The translations under genes and the position numbers were made by a program. Positions 47,701-58,983 of a stretch of DNA of 64,000 nt are shown one piece after another; position 1 is the first letter of the stretch, and each line of letters starts with the position of its first letter. Origin of the DNA: Laburnicola sp. R22_1 (lineage: Eukaryota > Ascomycota > Dothideomycetes > Pleosporales > Didymosphaeriaceae); contig JACONQ010000007.1 in the NCBI GenBank assembly GCA_014281115.1, forward strand, positions 310,001 to 374,000. The letters run 5' to 3'. The notes beneath the pieces were generated by a model. That model was not told the DNA's origin. It made no database searches and saw nothing but the letters and a program-made list of their open reading frames with translations.

Positions 47701-50441
47701 CTTAAAAACCCTTTAATAAATATTTAGTAATAATTTATAAAACTAATAAACATCCTAATATGATATACTATTATAGGGAGTAGCTACTCTATAATTATTT
47801 TTATATAGTCTTTATGCACTATAACTCCCTTTTAGCTAATAATATAGCCTAGGTACTTTGTCTTTTCCTAATAAAACTTGCACTTGCTAAGTTTAGTATA
47901 TAGTTTAGCCATATATAGTCTTTAAAGGACTTCTTTTATATACTATTTATATTTCTTTTCTATATTAGAAAAGATAAGTATATTGTCTAAATAGATAATA
48001 TACGTTATATTAATTAGTCCTACTAGGACCTTATTAATATATTTTTAGAATTATGCTAGAGTATTAGTTAAACTAAATAGCATTACTAAATACTTAAAGT
48101 GTCTATACTTTGTATAAAAAGCTATCTTCTACTTATTATCTTCCTTAATTCTTATCTTATAATATACCTCTTAGATATTAAGCTTAGTAAAAAACTTTGC
48201 TTTTACTAATTTCTAAGGATTTAGCAATTAAGAGTAACGCATAATAATTTTTAATAGTAATCTTATTAAGGCTATAGTAATCTATGCATAGCCTTAATAT
48301 ATTATCCTTCTTTTTGCAAATAGGATTAGTGCTCTAGCTAGTAATCTTAAATATTATATTTAGCCTCTTTGTAAATAATCTGTAATATACTTATATAAAA
48401 TACTTAGCTTACCCTTAGATAAGTTATAGAGGGGCTAATAGGATAGTTATTCCCTAAGAAGAAGATTAATACTTAGGTTAGTTATAAAGTGTTTTATAAG
48501 CACCTCTAATTAATTACTATTTACTATATTAGCGAACTCTTAGTATATCTATAGTATTATAGTCTCTATAGAGATTATAAACATTCTATTGCCTATATAG
48601 CCAATATAACACGCGTATAATTTTGTAGTTAAGTCTAATATAGTTAAACTAAGCTATTCTGTATTTTTAAAGACTACTTTAGCATAGTTAGCCGCATTCT
48701 GCCTTAACTTTTCTTAAAATAATAATTAACCTGTGCAAAAGTTAAGTTTTAAATTATATATAGCAATCTATAGTAATTCTAAGTATATTTTATACTTCCT
48801 TAAGTCTACTACTATAAATAGGATCTAGTAGGTCTCTCTACAACCTCTAGTATCTACTAGGTACACTTTAGTAACTACGGATCTATATATAGTAATATTT
48901 ACACTATTTTCTACCTCTACTATAAAGTCTAATAAAGGTATTACTACTAGATCTCTTTCCTTTACAAAGCGAGCAGAGATTACGTTAAGTTTAGCGCCAC
49001 TATTAACTAGTGCCTTAACTAAGCCTAAATCTCCTACTATAGCCTATACTATTATTATAGTTAGCCTCTTTAGGTAAAGTATATTATAGAACTTTCTAAG
49101 CTACTTATTCTTCTTATACTTAATAATTGCGGCTAATAGGATAAAGTTTAGTTCTACTAGCCCTTGCCTTTTTCCGCAGACTCTAATACGTCCTTAGAAT
49201 AGAAAGGTAAGTCTAGATTTCTCTTCTTCTTATAATTAGGGAAAATATAGCCTCTTTTACTACAGTTCTAGTAAGTAACTTTTACATTATCTTTATCCTT
49301 TTCCTTTTATATTAAGCTAGACTATTTATAGTCCTTTTACTCCCTTTTACTATATTTAGCTAACTTAGCTAACTTTGCAAAGGGTGTTATTAACTTAGAC
49401 CTTTTTAATAAGTTTTTAGACTTGCCTTTACTTTTAGTAAACTACCCTTTCTTTTAGTAAAGGCAATTAGTAATCTCTTCTACCTCTATAAGGGTTTTGC
49501 TCTAAAAAGGTAGATAATATAGAACTTTCTTATATAGCTTAGTATCTATAAAAGCTATAAACTTAGCTACGCTATAATATTTATTCTACTCTTTAACCTT
49601 ATTCTATAAAGGCAGAAAGTAGTTAAGTAGATTAGTTAGGGTTTAATTTGCCCTCTAGTAACAGTTCTTTATTACCTTAAATACTGTCTATTAGTATTCT
49701 AATAGAGTACCTAGGGCATTAAGTATTTGTTCTATTAATATCTGCTAAGTAGGGGCCTATTTAGGGTCTGTCTATTATTATTAGTTATAATATAACTTAA
49801 ACTAGCTTTAAAGGTCTTTAGATAGGTACTACCTACTAAAGGTAACCTTACAATCTTCTATAACAAAGCAAGAAGGCGCTTATAAGAAATACAACTTGTA
49901 ATTCTACCTTTATTAGTTATAATTGTAATAATTCTTATAGTTATAGATATATAGTAGAGGTGGTTGCAGTAAGGTACTCTATTTAGTAGCTACTAGATAT
50001 AATAAGGCTATAGTAGCCATTTATAGGGTACTAGTAAGCTTATTAAAAGCTGCTATATTACTAGCTTTATAATATTGTTGTATATCTTTAATATATTGTA
50101 TTTTCTATTATTATTATTCCTTATACACCTAATCTTATAATTCTATAAGATAAGCTACCCTTTTATTAGCTTCTATTATATTTAGCTTTATCTAAGGGCC
50201 TTATAAACTCTTAAGGCTATTATTAATTTTTTCTTAGGTAGCCTTCCTAAGTTCCTTTACTTATTCTCCTACCTGCTTATTCTCCTACCTGCTTAATAGC
50301 ACTAGCTTGCTGCTAAGTGTTTCTAGATAGGCCGTCTAGCTCCTAGCTTGCAGAGGCAAGGCGTTTACTAGATCTATATATTGCTATTATAGTAGTAAGA
50401 ATTCTACTACTACCTATAAGGGAGTAATTTAAATATAAGAG

Positions 50442-50621
50442 TGTTACTAAGGCACGTAATAGTTAATAAGATAGAATAGAATAATATTAAGAGGTAAGTA
50501 GTAATAAGACAAATTGCTACCTGCTCTTATCTAAAGTAAGAGATTTTTATCTAAACCCCCACTAGGCCAAAAGGAGATATAAGGCCCCATTTGGCCACCT
50601 AAGTAATAAGAAGGCCTTACA
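50442..50621 (-). repeat. 5' LTR of the Gypsy chromovirus
   Basis: 180 bp with TG..CA ends on either strand, paired with 43554-43734. The region immediately to its left should hold the primer-binding site, which I could not recognise. Confidence 0.85.
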
Positions 50622-51252
50622 TTAGGAGTTATATTATTATATAGCTAGTGCTAGAGTATATATTATTTTAGCTACTAGGCTTTTTTAAAAAATAGTAAGT
50701 GTAGTTAAATAAAGGTACTTAACACGCTAGAGATTATTAATATAGACTCTTTTATTACTAGTAATTAGGGCAGCCTTTATATATTTATACTATAAAGCTT
50801 TTTGCACTTTATAACACTTTATCTTATATTTATATTAAGATTTTTACTAAATTAATAGCTTCTAATATTATTAACTTGGTTACTTATTTTTAAATTTACA
50901 GTTATATATCTAATATTAAAAAAACTCTTTAGTAGAAATAAAGATAGCTTTACTAATAGTAGTTTGCCTTAGCTAATTTATATACTAATAGTAATAAAAC
51001 TAGCCATACTTATAAAAGTAGCGCCCTTTATATAGCCTTATAGGCCTATTCCTAAGCTTGCCCTTTTTTACTAATTAATTCTAAGTCTTTTAAAAGTTTA
51101 AATTTAAAATCTTTAAAGCGTATATATATAGCTATTAAGCTAAATGTATAAGAAATTTTTATATATAAACCCTAGGGTTTTACTCTTACTCTTTAAGTTT
51201 TTACTAGTAACTTTATTAATATTATAAGTCTAGTATTAATATATATAGTAGA

Positions 51253-52115
51253 GTTGTTAATTAGATACTCTATAGCTAGCTGTATAGACATTAATATCTA
51301 ATACTCTATACTAGTAAGTATAGAGGGTGTATAGGATAATTATATAAGGAAAGAAAATAATATAATAGAACTAACTTTAGTATTAATTGCTTATAATAAA
51401 AGGGGTGCAAATAGAAAGGAGAAGATTCTACAGCATATAGGCTGTAGCGTATAGGCATTATACAATTTTTATATAATACTATTGTATAGTAATATTAAAA
51501 CCTTTATACTCTTATGTATTCTTGCCTATATATAAACACTAGCAACTTTTTATTTTTAAAATTACTATTAGTAGTTCTTTTTTTATATAAACTATCTACT
51601 TGCTAGTAGTTACCCTATTTATATATTATTTCTTTATTTATATATCCTCTAATATTGCCAGCCTACTTTAGTTAGTAGAAAGATTCTATTAAGTAACTAT
51701 TTATTATACTTTGCTACTATTTATTAGAGGCGCAATTTAGCTTATTAATAGTAAAGTAGCTATTTAGCTAATAGCAGTTAAGAATAAGATTATATAGTTA
51801 ATATTATAATTATAGTAATAATATATTATCTATATAACGCTCTTTTACTTAGTTTGTTTCTTATATAGTAAATAGACCTATTTATCTTATTTATTTAGGC
51901 AGCAATATTTGGTAATTATGCAATATTAGATAAAAGAAAGATAAATACTAATAAGGAATAGCAATTAAGGCTTTAGATAAAAGGGAGAGATATATAAGGC
52001 AGGCTTTTCTTCTTCTATTCTTCTTTTTCTTATTCTCTACTTTAAAGATATCTCTATATATATCTCGTCTCCCTAGCTCTTTTTATTAATATTAAGCTAA
52101 TCTTCTATTTTATGT
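51253..52115 (+). repeat. LTR-like repeat family A, copy 2
   Basis: Starts TGTTAATTAGATACTCTATA, followed by the AGCTAGCTGTATAGACAT segment, in parallel with copy 3 at 60349. It is interrupted near 52115-52124 by the 3' end of an inverted short retroposon. Confidence 0.6.
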
Positions 52116-52123
52116 ATGTGTGT

Positions 52124-52515
52124 GTGACGTTAAATTAACTACTTAGAAGTAGCATAGCAAAGGCTTTTATCTTAAATAACATAATAAAAAAAGCAGAGCC
52201 CCCTGCTTAGTAATTAAAAAGAGCGTAAAAAAGGTAATTATAAAAAAAGCGTATTTAAACTACTAAGCAAGCTTAGCGGTCTTAGTGCGCACAGCTCCTA
52301 TATATAAAGTTTTTATAAAGAGGCTACTTAGAACTTTAGGGGAGATACAACTTTAGCGCTACCACACTATAAGCTATCTCTTCTTTACTATTCTAATTAT
52401 TGCAAATAATACAAGTTAATATATTAATAGGTACATACTATTGTTTCTTATAAGTAGGATAAGATTAATATACATTATACTATATATTAAAAGGTCTGTG
52501 ATATTTCTCTTCCTA
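52124..52515 (-). mobile_element. Retroposon family, copy 6, longer version
   Basis: Minus-strand copy whose 3' end lies at 52124 (GTGACGTTAAATTAAC on the plus strand). Homology to copy 8 continues far upstream of the core, through the TAAGCTTGCTTAGTAG segment and CCTATTAATATATTAACTTG, to about 52515. The 3' hairpin reads CTACT-TCTA-AGTAG, so both arms changed and still pair. Confidence 0.75.
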
Positions 52516-52837
52516 ATATTAATATATTATATAATTATTATTGCGTAGATATTAGCGCTTAAAGTGTAATATTTTATATAGTCTATATATTATAAAAACT
52601 TTGTATATAATATTAATAGTAATAATAATACTATATATTAAGTATTAGACTTAAAAATAGTAGAGATTAACTTAGTAATATTATATTATATATACCCTGC
52701 CTATATAATAGTAGTAAAACTATTCTTAGGGGTTAGTTTTTATTTAACGCAATCTGCGTATATTAGGCCTTATTAATGCTAGCAAGTAGTAGTAATATTA
52801 TATAATCATATAGTAGGTATTATATAAATATATAGAT

Positions 52838-52969
52838 TAGTAATAATAATAATAGTATTTTACTAGTAAATACTATCTACTAGGGCACTACTAAGCCCTT
52901 ACTATATATAGTTAGGGATGCGTGCTGCGCAGTAGATTAATGCGTGCCATGCAGTCTCGCCGGCATTGG
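52838..52969 (-). repeat. Inverted boundary repeat, right
   Basis: Reverse complement of 42708-42815, with a 22-bp extra segment in the outer part that repeats the GCACGCAT word. It marks the right edge of the central AT-rich block. Confidence 0.8.
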
Positions 52970-53710
52970 TTGCGAAGCGGGAGCGAGCGATGCAGCGTTG
53001 CCATTGGATGCGGTGTTGGCCGGGCCAAGCAGCAACATGACGACCTGCCCGATGGAGTCTGGCCTACCTGATGCCGCATTGGCACCGTTCTTCGTGCGGG
53101 GAGGAGACAGCCTGCCAAGGCGTCCCAGCAGGCCAAGTCGGGATAAGGAACGGCTGGCGCATGTCTTGCCATGCGTGCTTCAGACAAGCCGTCCTTGCGA
53201 TTCTCTTTGCAACCACCAGCCCCTACCGATTCGAATCAACATGTATGCAGATGCAGAGCCTACGGGACGCGCGAATCGGGGGAATGGGGCCGGTGGGCGG
53301 ACCGAGTGTGCAGGGCGCAAGGCGCAAGGTGCAAGGCACATGCCCGATAGCCCATGGCCCCGTGGCACTGCACCGCGCGCGACATTTGATTGCCCACCCC
53401 TCGCCAAGCTCGAGGGACACGGCGGAGGCGCTTGGCATCACTTCCACGGGCTTGCCACCGCATTGGCGTTCGATAACGCAAACGCTCAAGTGCCATCTAC
53501 ACGTAGGGTTGCAACATTGTAGTCACTCTACCTGCTTGGGAACAGTAGACTATCTTGCTATCATGCGGCGCGTGCTCTGGGCGTCTGCCGTGCAGGTATA
53601 ATTTCAGCTGCCCGCCCTCCCCTCCCTGTGCCGTCAGCGCCCCTGCCCACCCCGCTCCATCGTATTTAATATTACCCCGTCCCACGGTCGCGAGGACAGC
53701 CATATCCACC
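52970..53710. other. Upstream region of the peptide transporter gene
   Basis: Normal composition. Overlapping frames of up to 192 codons have no recognisable domain and are not splice supported. A cluster of GCGCAAGG-type short repeats lies near 53307-53340. TATTTAATATTA near 53663-53674 could be the TATA element of the transporter gene, about 40 bp upstream of its ATG. Confidence 0.5.
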
Positions 53711-55749
53711 ATGGCTCTCTCCGCTGCACAGAACCAGGCAGACATGGCCATGAGCGAACAGCCCAAGGTTGCGAACCCCATGTTCGAGGCCCACGAGAAG
53801 GAGGCACTCGCCCGTGCCGACACCAGTGACAGCTTCGCTCGTGCACCAGCCGTGTCCGACGCTGATCTCGTGGGAGAGGAGCCCACCGAAGAGGAGCTCC
53901 TAACTCTTCGTCGTGTATCTGGCAAGATTCCGTGGGTAGCTTACACTGTCGCTTTCGTCGAGCTCTGCGAGCGTTTCGGTTACTATGGCTGTTCAGTCGT
54001 TTGTACCTTCACCTAGTTCCGCGTGGTGCCTTCTAATGCTAACATTGTGCGAAAAGACACCAACTTCATTCAGTGGCCGCTGCCAGAGGGCCAGCCGACC
54101 GGTAGAGACCCCAGAGAAGAAGGCCAGCCGGGCGCTCTCGGCATGGGCCAACGAGCATCGACGGGTCTGGTCTTGTTCAACACCTTCTGGTCGTACACGA
54201 CGCCCATTGCCGGTGCCATTATTGCCGACGAGTACCTCGGCCGATTCAACACCATCTTCATCGCCATCGCCTTCTCCATCGTTGGCCACATTCTGCTGGT
54301 CGTCTCGGCGCTCCCCACGGTCCTTCAAAGCGGCAAGGCCATTGCGCCTTTCATCCTCGGAATGATCACCCTGGGTTTCGGAACGGGAGCGTTCAAGGCC
54401 AACATCTCACCGCTCATTGCTGAGCAGTACACGCAGACGAAACCTCGTGTTATCATTGACCCCAAGACTGGCGAGCGTGTGATTTCCGACCCTAACATCA
54501 CTCTGTCGCGCATCTTCTTGTACTTCTACATGATGATCAACATTGGTTCCCTGACGGGCCAGATTGGTATGGTCTACGTTGAGAAGTTCGTTGGTTTCTG
54601 GTGTTCTTTCCTGCTGCCGACCATCCTCTTTTGCCTTTGCCCGTTGGTCCTGTTCGTCTGCCGCAACAAGTACGTCAAGGCCCCGCCTACCGGTTCTATC
54701 ATCATCCGGGCGTGGAAGCTCCTGATGCTGGCGCAAAAGGGCAAGTGGTCTATCAACCCCTTGCAGACGCGCAAGAACCTCAAGGCCGAAAATTTCTGGG
54801 AGGATGTCAAACCCAGCCGACTGGGAGACCGGAAGCCAGCTTGGATGCAATTCGACGATGCTTGGGTCGACCAGGTTGCGCGTGGTCTTCGTGCCTGCTC
54901 CTGCTTCACCTGGATTCCTCTCTACTGTAAGCTACTCTCTTGCCAACGTAGCACCTCGATCGACACTAACTCCATCTAGGGCTCTCCTACAACCAGATGA
55001 CCAACAACCTCGTGTCCCAGGCTGCCACCATGACGCGCAACGGCATCCCCAACGACGTCATCACCAACCTAAACCCCATCTCCCTCGTCATCTTCATCCC
55101 CATCGTCGACAACTTCCTCTACCCCTTCCTCCGCAGCAAGGGCATCCGCTTCACGCCCATCAAGCGCATGTTCACCGGCTTCATGCTCGCCTCCCTCGCC
55201 ATGGTCAGCGCCACCGCCATCCAACACAGCATCTACACGTCCACCACCTGCGGCAAATTCATGAACCAATGCGACTTCCCCTCGCCGCTCAACGTGTGGA
55301 TCCAAGCCGTGCCCTACGTCCTCATCGGCTTCTCCGAAATCTTCACCTCCATCACGGGCCTCGAGTACGCCTTCACCAAAGCGCCGACGAACATGCGCTC
55401 CGTCGTGACGTCGTACTGGCACTTCATGTCTGCGTTTTCCAACGCCATCGGTCAGGCCTTTACGGGTATCTCCGAGGACCCCTACCTCGTGTGGAACTAC
55501 ATGATTGTCGCTATCCTGGCTTTCGTTGGCGGTATCTTGTTCTGGATCCACCAGCGGCCCACGGATAAGAAGGAGGATCTCATGAATATGCTGCCGGACT
55601 CGAATTATATCGGCCGCGACCGCAGGCACAGCATTGTTGAGGAGGAGAGTGGGCATCATCATGAGGGTCATGGTGACGTGCGGGGTGAGAAGCAGGACGA
55701 GCTTGGCGGTGCGCCTGTGCCTGCTTCTGCGCCTGCGCCTGCTCAGTAG
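53711..55749 (+). CDS. ptr2: Proton-coupled oligopeptide transporter (POT/PTR2 family)
   Basis: Exons 53711-54002, 54057-54926 and 54980-55749 encode 643 residues. After a soluble N terminus of about 75 residues comes the POT signature E84-LC-E87-R88-FGYYG, the proton-coupling ExxER motif, then YTNFIQWPLP, GADLADEYLG-like text (GAIIADEYLGRF), FGTGAFKANISPL in the family's conserved fifth-span region, and FFYMMINIGSL-like text (LYFYMMINIGSLTG). Length and the 12-span layout match yeast Ptr2. It imports di- and tripeptides with protons across the plasma membrane. The C-terminal tail has a His/Glu-rich piece and an Ala/Pro repeat. The first donor splits the tyrosine codon; reading through would stop after CTFT. 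Confidence 0.93.
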
Positions 55750-56159
55750 CCGCTTTCTTCTTCGAGTGCGTGCACGCGCTGCTTGTTCTGCGTGTTCTGG
55801 TGACGATGTCCATGCTGGGAGAGGTGGGACTGGGGCTGCGCTTGTTTTGCTCCTTGTTGGGTGGGTCTGTGGCTGCGCAGATGTCGTATCTATCGCTGTG
55901 GTTGGATAACCGCGAGCTGGTGGCTAGAAGCCTAGCTTTTTGGGAATATAGTTACGAGGTGATGGCTTTTTTTTGATGTCCGTGGGATTCTTAGGTTTTG
56001 TGTGATGGAAGTGCTGTGATGCATGGATGTGATGTGCAGTGAGAGGAATCCTCTTCTCCGTTGCGTCACGCATTGTGTACGATTATCATCGTCTCTTCTG
56101 CTCTTCTTCTGCGCCGTGAGATGAGGAAACTTTTCCGTCCCGTTGCCTTGCACGCGATT

Positions 56160-56193
<34 letters not shown>

Positions 56194-56515
56194 TTCTTGC
56201 GCATGCACGGCCTGCCATACCCGCCATACTTGCCAACCCTGCCCAGCACGGCCTTGCGCTGTTCGAAGCTCTATGGGAGGGGAGGTAGGGTTTAGCCTGA
56301 TTGGAAGATGTCCCTTGTCCCGAAAGCTCCGAAAGCTGATCCCAGGCTGGCATCACCGTATGCTTCGTCGACATCAGCTCAGATTATCCATCCGTTATCG
56401 AGGCCATTGTGAAAGGCAAGAAAGAGCAACCCAACTACTAGCCTTCATTTATTGCGTATCTGGTAGAGATGACAGCTATTTCTATGGCGGATCGTATTCC
56501 TACGGTTTCTAGTTA
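55750..56515. other. Downstream region of the transporter gene
   Basis: Normal composition with a (CT)n microsatellite at 56162-56191. No convincing gene. Composition turns AT-rich at about 56516. Confidence 0.6.
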
Positions 56516-56602
56516 TACTGACGGTATAGTTATTTGTATTAATATAGGAATAGTATAAGGCACAAAGTAGTAGGTGATTAGAATTAGGGCAAAATAATTA
56601 CA

Positions 56603-57255
56603 TCAGGAAAGTTTTTCTACTTAACTATACAAATCGTGCGCAGACGTGCGCAGACTTGCGTATTTGTGCGCATTTTTGCACAAGCAATTTACTAGCACAA
56701 AAATGCTTAGAGATGTATAAATATGCGCAGACTTGCGCAGATATGCATAAATAGTCTAAATAAGAATTTTTTTAAAGCTTTATAGCTCTTTTACTAGTAA
56801 AGATATAATTTTAATTTTTAATAGATTTATAGAGAAAATACTAGTCTTTAATTATTTAATTTAAAAATACTATTTTTATTACGTAATTAGTTAGTAATTA
56901 ATAAAAAAGTCATTAATTTACTAGTTATTATATATATTACGTAATATTATTATATTAAAATATAGTACTAATAAATTATTATATAAATTTTTAAAAAAGT
57001 TATGTGGCGTTAAATTAACTACCTAGGGGTAGCACGACAAAGGCTTTTATCTCAAATAACATAACAAAAAAGCAGAGCCCTCTACTTAGTAATCAAAAAA
57101 GGCGTAAAAAGGTAGTTATAAAAATGCGTTAAAAAAGTTATAATAATAATAAAGTAATTAAAAAGTTAATAAAGTTTAAACTTTTTAAAATAGTATTCTT
57201 TGCCAAGCCACTAATTTTTGCCTAATCTAATTCTTTTAAATAATTATAAAACTAT
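56603..57255 (+). repeat. Dispersed repeat family B, copy 2
   Basis: Same orientation as 11457-11970 and highly similar to it, interrupted by the short retroposon at 57004. The similarity ends near 57255, where a piece matching the inverse of 52460-52515 (TAGGAAGAGAAATAT) begins. Confidence 0.8.
57004..57128 (-). mobile_element. Short retroposon (SINE-like), copy 7
   Basis: A 125-bp minus-strand insertion into repeat B, with perfect 13-bp direct repeats TTAAAAAAGTTAT at 56991-57003 and 57129-57141. The other copy of repeat B (near 11845) shows the empty site with a single copy of the target. This is the clearest proof that the unit is mobile. Confidence 0.92.
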
Positions 57256-57889
57256 TAGGAAGAGAAATATTATAGACCTTTTAGTATATAGTATAACACT
57301 ATAAGGGAAAGTTATAGGTGTGCTAAAAACACATTAAAAAAAAGGTAAAATAGTAAAATAAGTTAGCTAGAGACTATTTGTTAGCACGTGCAAATCGGCC
57401 CCTTATACTAATAATATAGTTAATTATAGTAAACTAGTGTCTATAGATACTAAAGTTAAAGTTAAAAATAAGAATATAATGTAGCCTACACACAAAGTAT
57501 AAAAATTTGCAACTAGATTATATATTTATCTGCCTTTATATATAGAGTATATTATTACGCAAGACCTTAAGATTACAATCTAATATATATAGCTATCCCT
57601 AGCCCTAATAATACTATTACTACTAAGTAGGTAGTTACATATCTATATGTGTATAATAAGAAAGATAATAATAATAATAATAAAGCTAGCTAGAATTAGT
57701 ATTATAAAAGTTAAATATCTAATATTACTAACTATATAGTAGCAGAATATAAGTAGTGTAGTAAATAGATTACTTTAGCTAGTTTGTTAGAGTCCTACTA
57801 CCTTATTAAGTATATAGAGACTACACGCATAGAATTTAATTTATAGCTTACTTTTTACTAGTTTAGCTACTTTATACTTAGCTACATTA

Positions 57890-58983
57890 GCTTGCCAAAC
57901 ACCTTTTTTAACCTTTTTTTTAGTTTGAGATTAAAGTAGGTTAAGATAGAAGGTTATTATATACTACGTACAGTATCTAGTTTTAATTAAAGACTAACCT
58001 TAAACATCTTAACAACCCTATACTCTATAAACTCCTAGTCCTAACGCAAAGTTTACTTACAGCGTACACAGCACACCTGGCTTATCGCCACTACTATTAT
58101 TAGTTATCTACGCTCGCACGCCGCTTACGCGGCGTACTTACTTAAATAAGCCAACTTAATAGTAATAATAATAGCTAGGAGGATCTTACAAATCTATACA
58201 ACACTCTTATTACACTAGAGCTTATTAATAAACACCTTATCCTTTACCTTTTATCTTCCCTCTTAGATTTAGTTACTAATAAGAAGTAATTACGTTTACT
58301 AGTATAGAAATATAATTATTCTATCCTTAGTAAACTAGACTATCTACTAACCTAACTAGTAAATAAAGATAGCCTTATAAATAGTTAAGTGTATCTATCT
58401 CTTACGCTAGACAAGCTTATAAATAGAATAAAACTCTAGCGTAGTTATTATCTAGGTAATAGTTATGCAGAACTTTAGCGTGTACTTTTTAGCGTTAGTA
58501 AGTACCTTAGCGTTAGCAAGGCCGCTATTAATCCCTAGGTAAATAGCAGGGCGAGGAGCTACAGCAACAATAGAAGATTTATTAAGAACAATCTTAATAT
58601 AGTAATAAAGTAATAGTGTATCTAGTACGTGTTACTTTTATCCCACTTATAAAGTAGTATATACCTATTAATATATTAACTTGTGTTATTTACAATAATT
58701 AGGATAGTAAAGAAGAAGAGAGAATAACTTATAGCGTGACGGTGCTAAAGCTATTTTATCCCTCCCCTACTAAAGTTCTAACTATAGCCTCTTTGTAAAA
58801 ATTTTGCTTATAGAAGTCTCGCGCTAAGACTGCTAAGCTCGCTTAGTAGTTTAAACGCGTATTTTTGTAACTACCTTTTTACACTCTTTTTAATTACTAA
58901 GCAGAGGACTCTGCTTTTTTTGTCATATTATTTAAGATAAAAGCCTTTGTTATTCTACCCCTAGGTAGATAATTTAATAACAC
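57890..58983 (+). mobile_element. Retroposon family, copy 8, candidate full-length (1.1 kb)
   Basis: The conserved 3' core lies at about 58865-58983 and ends in CAC. The 16 bases that follow (ATACTTAGCTATATTA, 58984-58999) recur upstream at 57874-57889 with one C/T difference, which I read as an old target duplication bounding an element of 1094 bp. Its 3' 240 bp match copy 6, and the interval 58170-58660 matches the repeats at 2510 and 12110. It holds no open frame of note. A GC-rich hairpin-like word, CGCCGCTTACGCGGCG, lies near 58113. Confidence 0.6.

Larger units (their letters stand above)
43554..50621 (-). mobile_element. Degenerate Ty3/Gypsy chromovirus, 7.07 kb, with both LTRs
   Basis: Bounded by direct 180-bp repeats (LTRs). 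On the minus strand it reads as a Gypsy element. A polypurine tract, AGAAGGGGGATAC, abuts the 3' LTR (plus-strand 43735-43750). The reverse-transcriptase box near 47978-48001 reads YLDNILI for YLDDILI. A chromodomain-like end near 45595-45680 (IEKVLESR, then KYLIK, EDYL) marks it as a chromovirus. Frequent stops show it is dead, by RIP-type changes. I did not find a matching 5-bp target duplication. A short retroposon inserted at 44624. Confidence 0.85.

Noticed and set aside
52944..53601. 192- and 176-codon frames upstream of the peptide transporter
   Set aside because: They start at or inside the inverted boundary repeat, overlap in different frames and show no domain.
57004..57128. Interpretation of the short repeat as an introner-like element
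   Set aside because: The unit begins with GT on one strand but does not end in AG at the matching border, and no copy lies in an intron of an intact gene here.
57004..57128. Interpretation of the short repeat as a MITE
   Set aside because: The ends show only weak inverted similarity around TAACTACC. Copies are 5' truncated, and target duplications are 12-16 bp and variable, which does not suit common DNA-transposon families.
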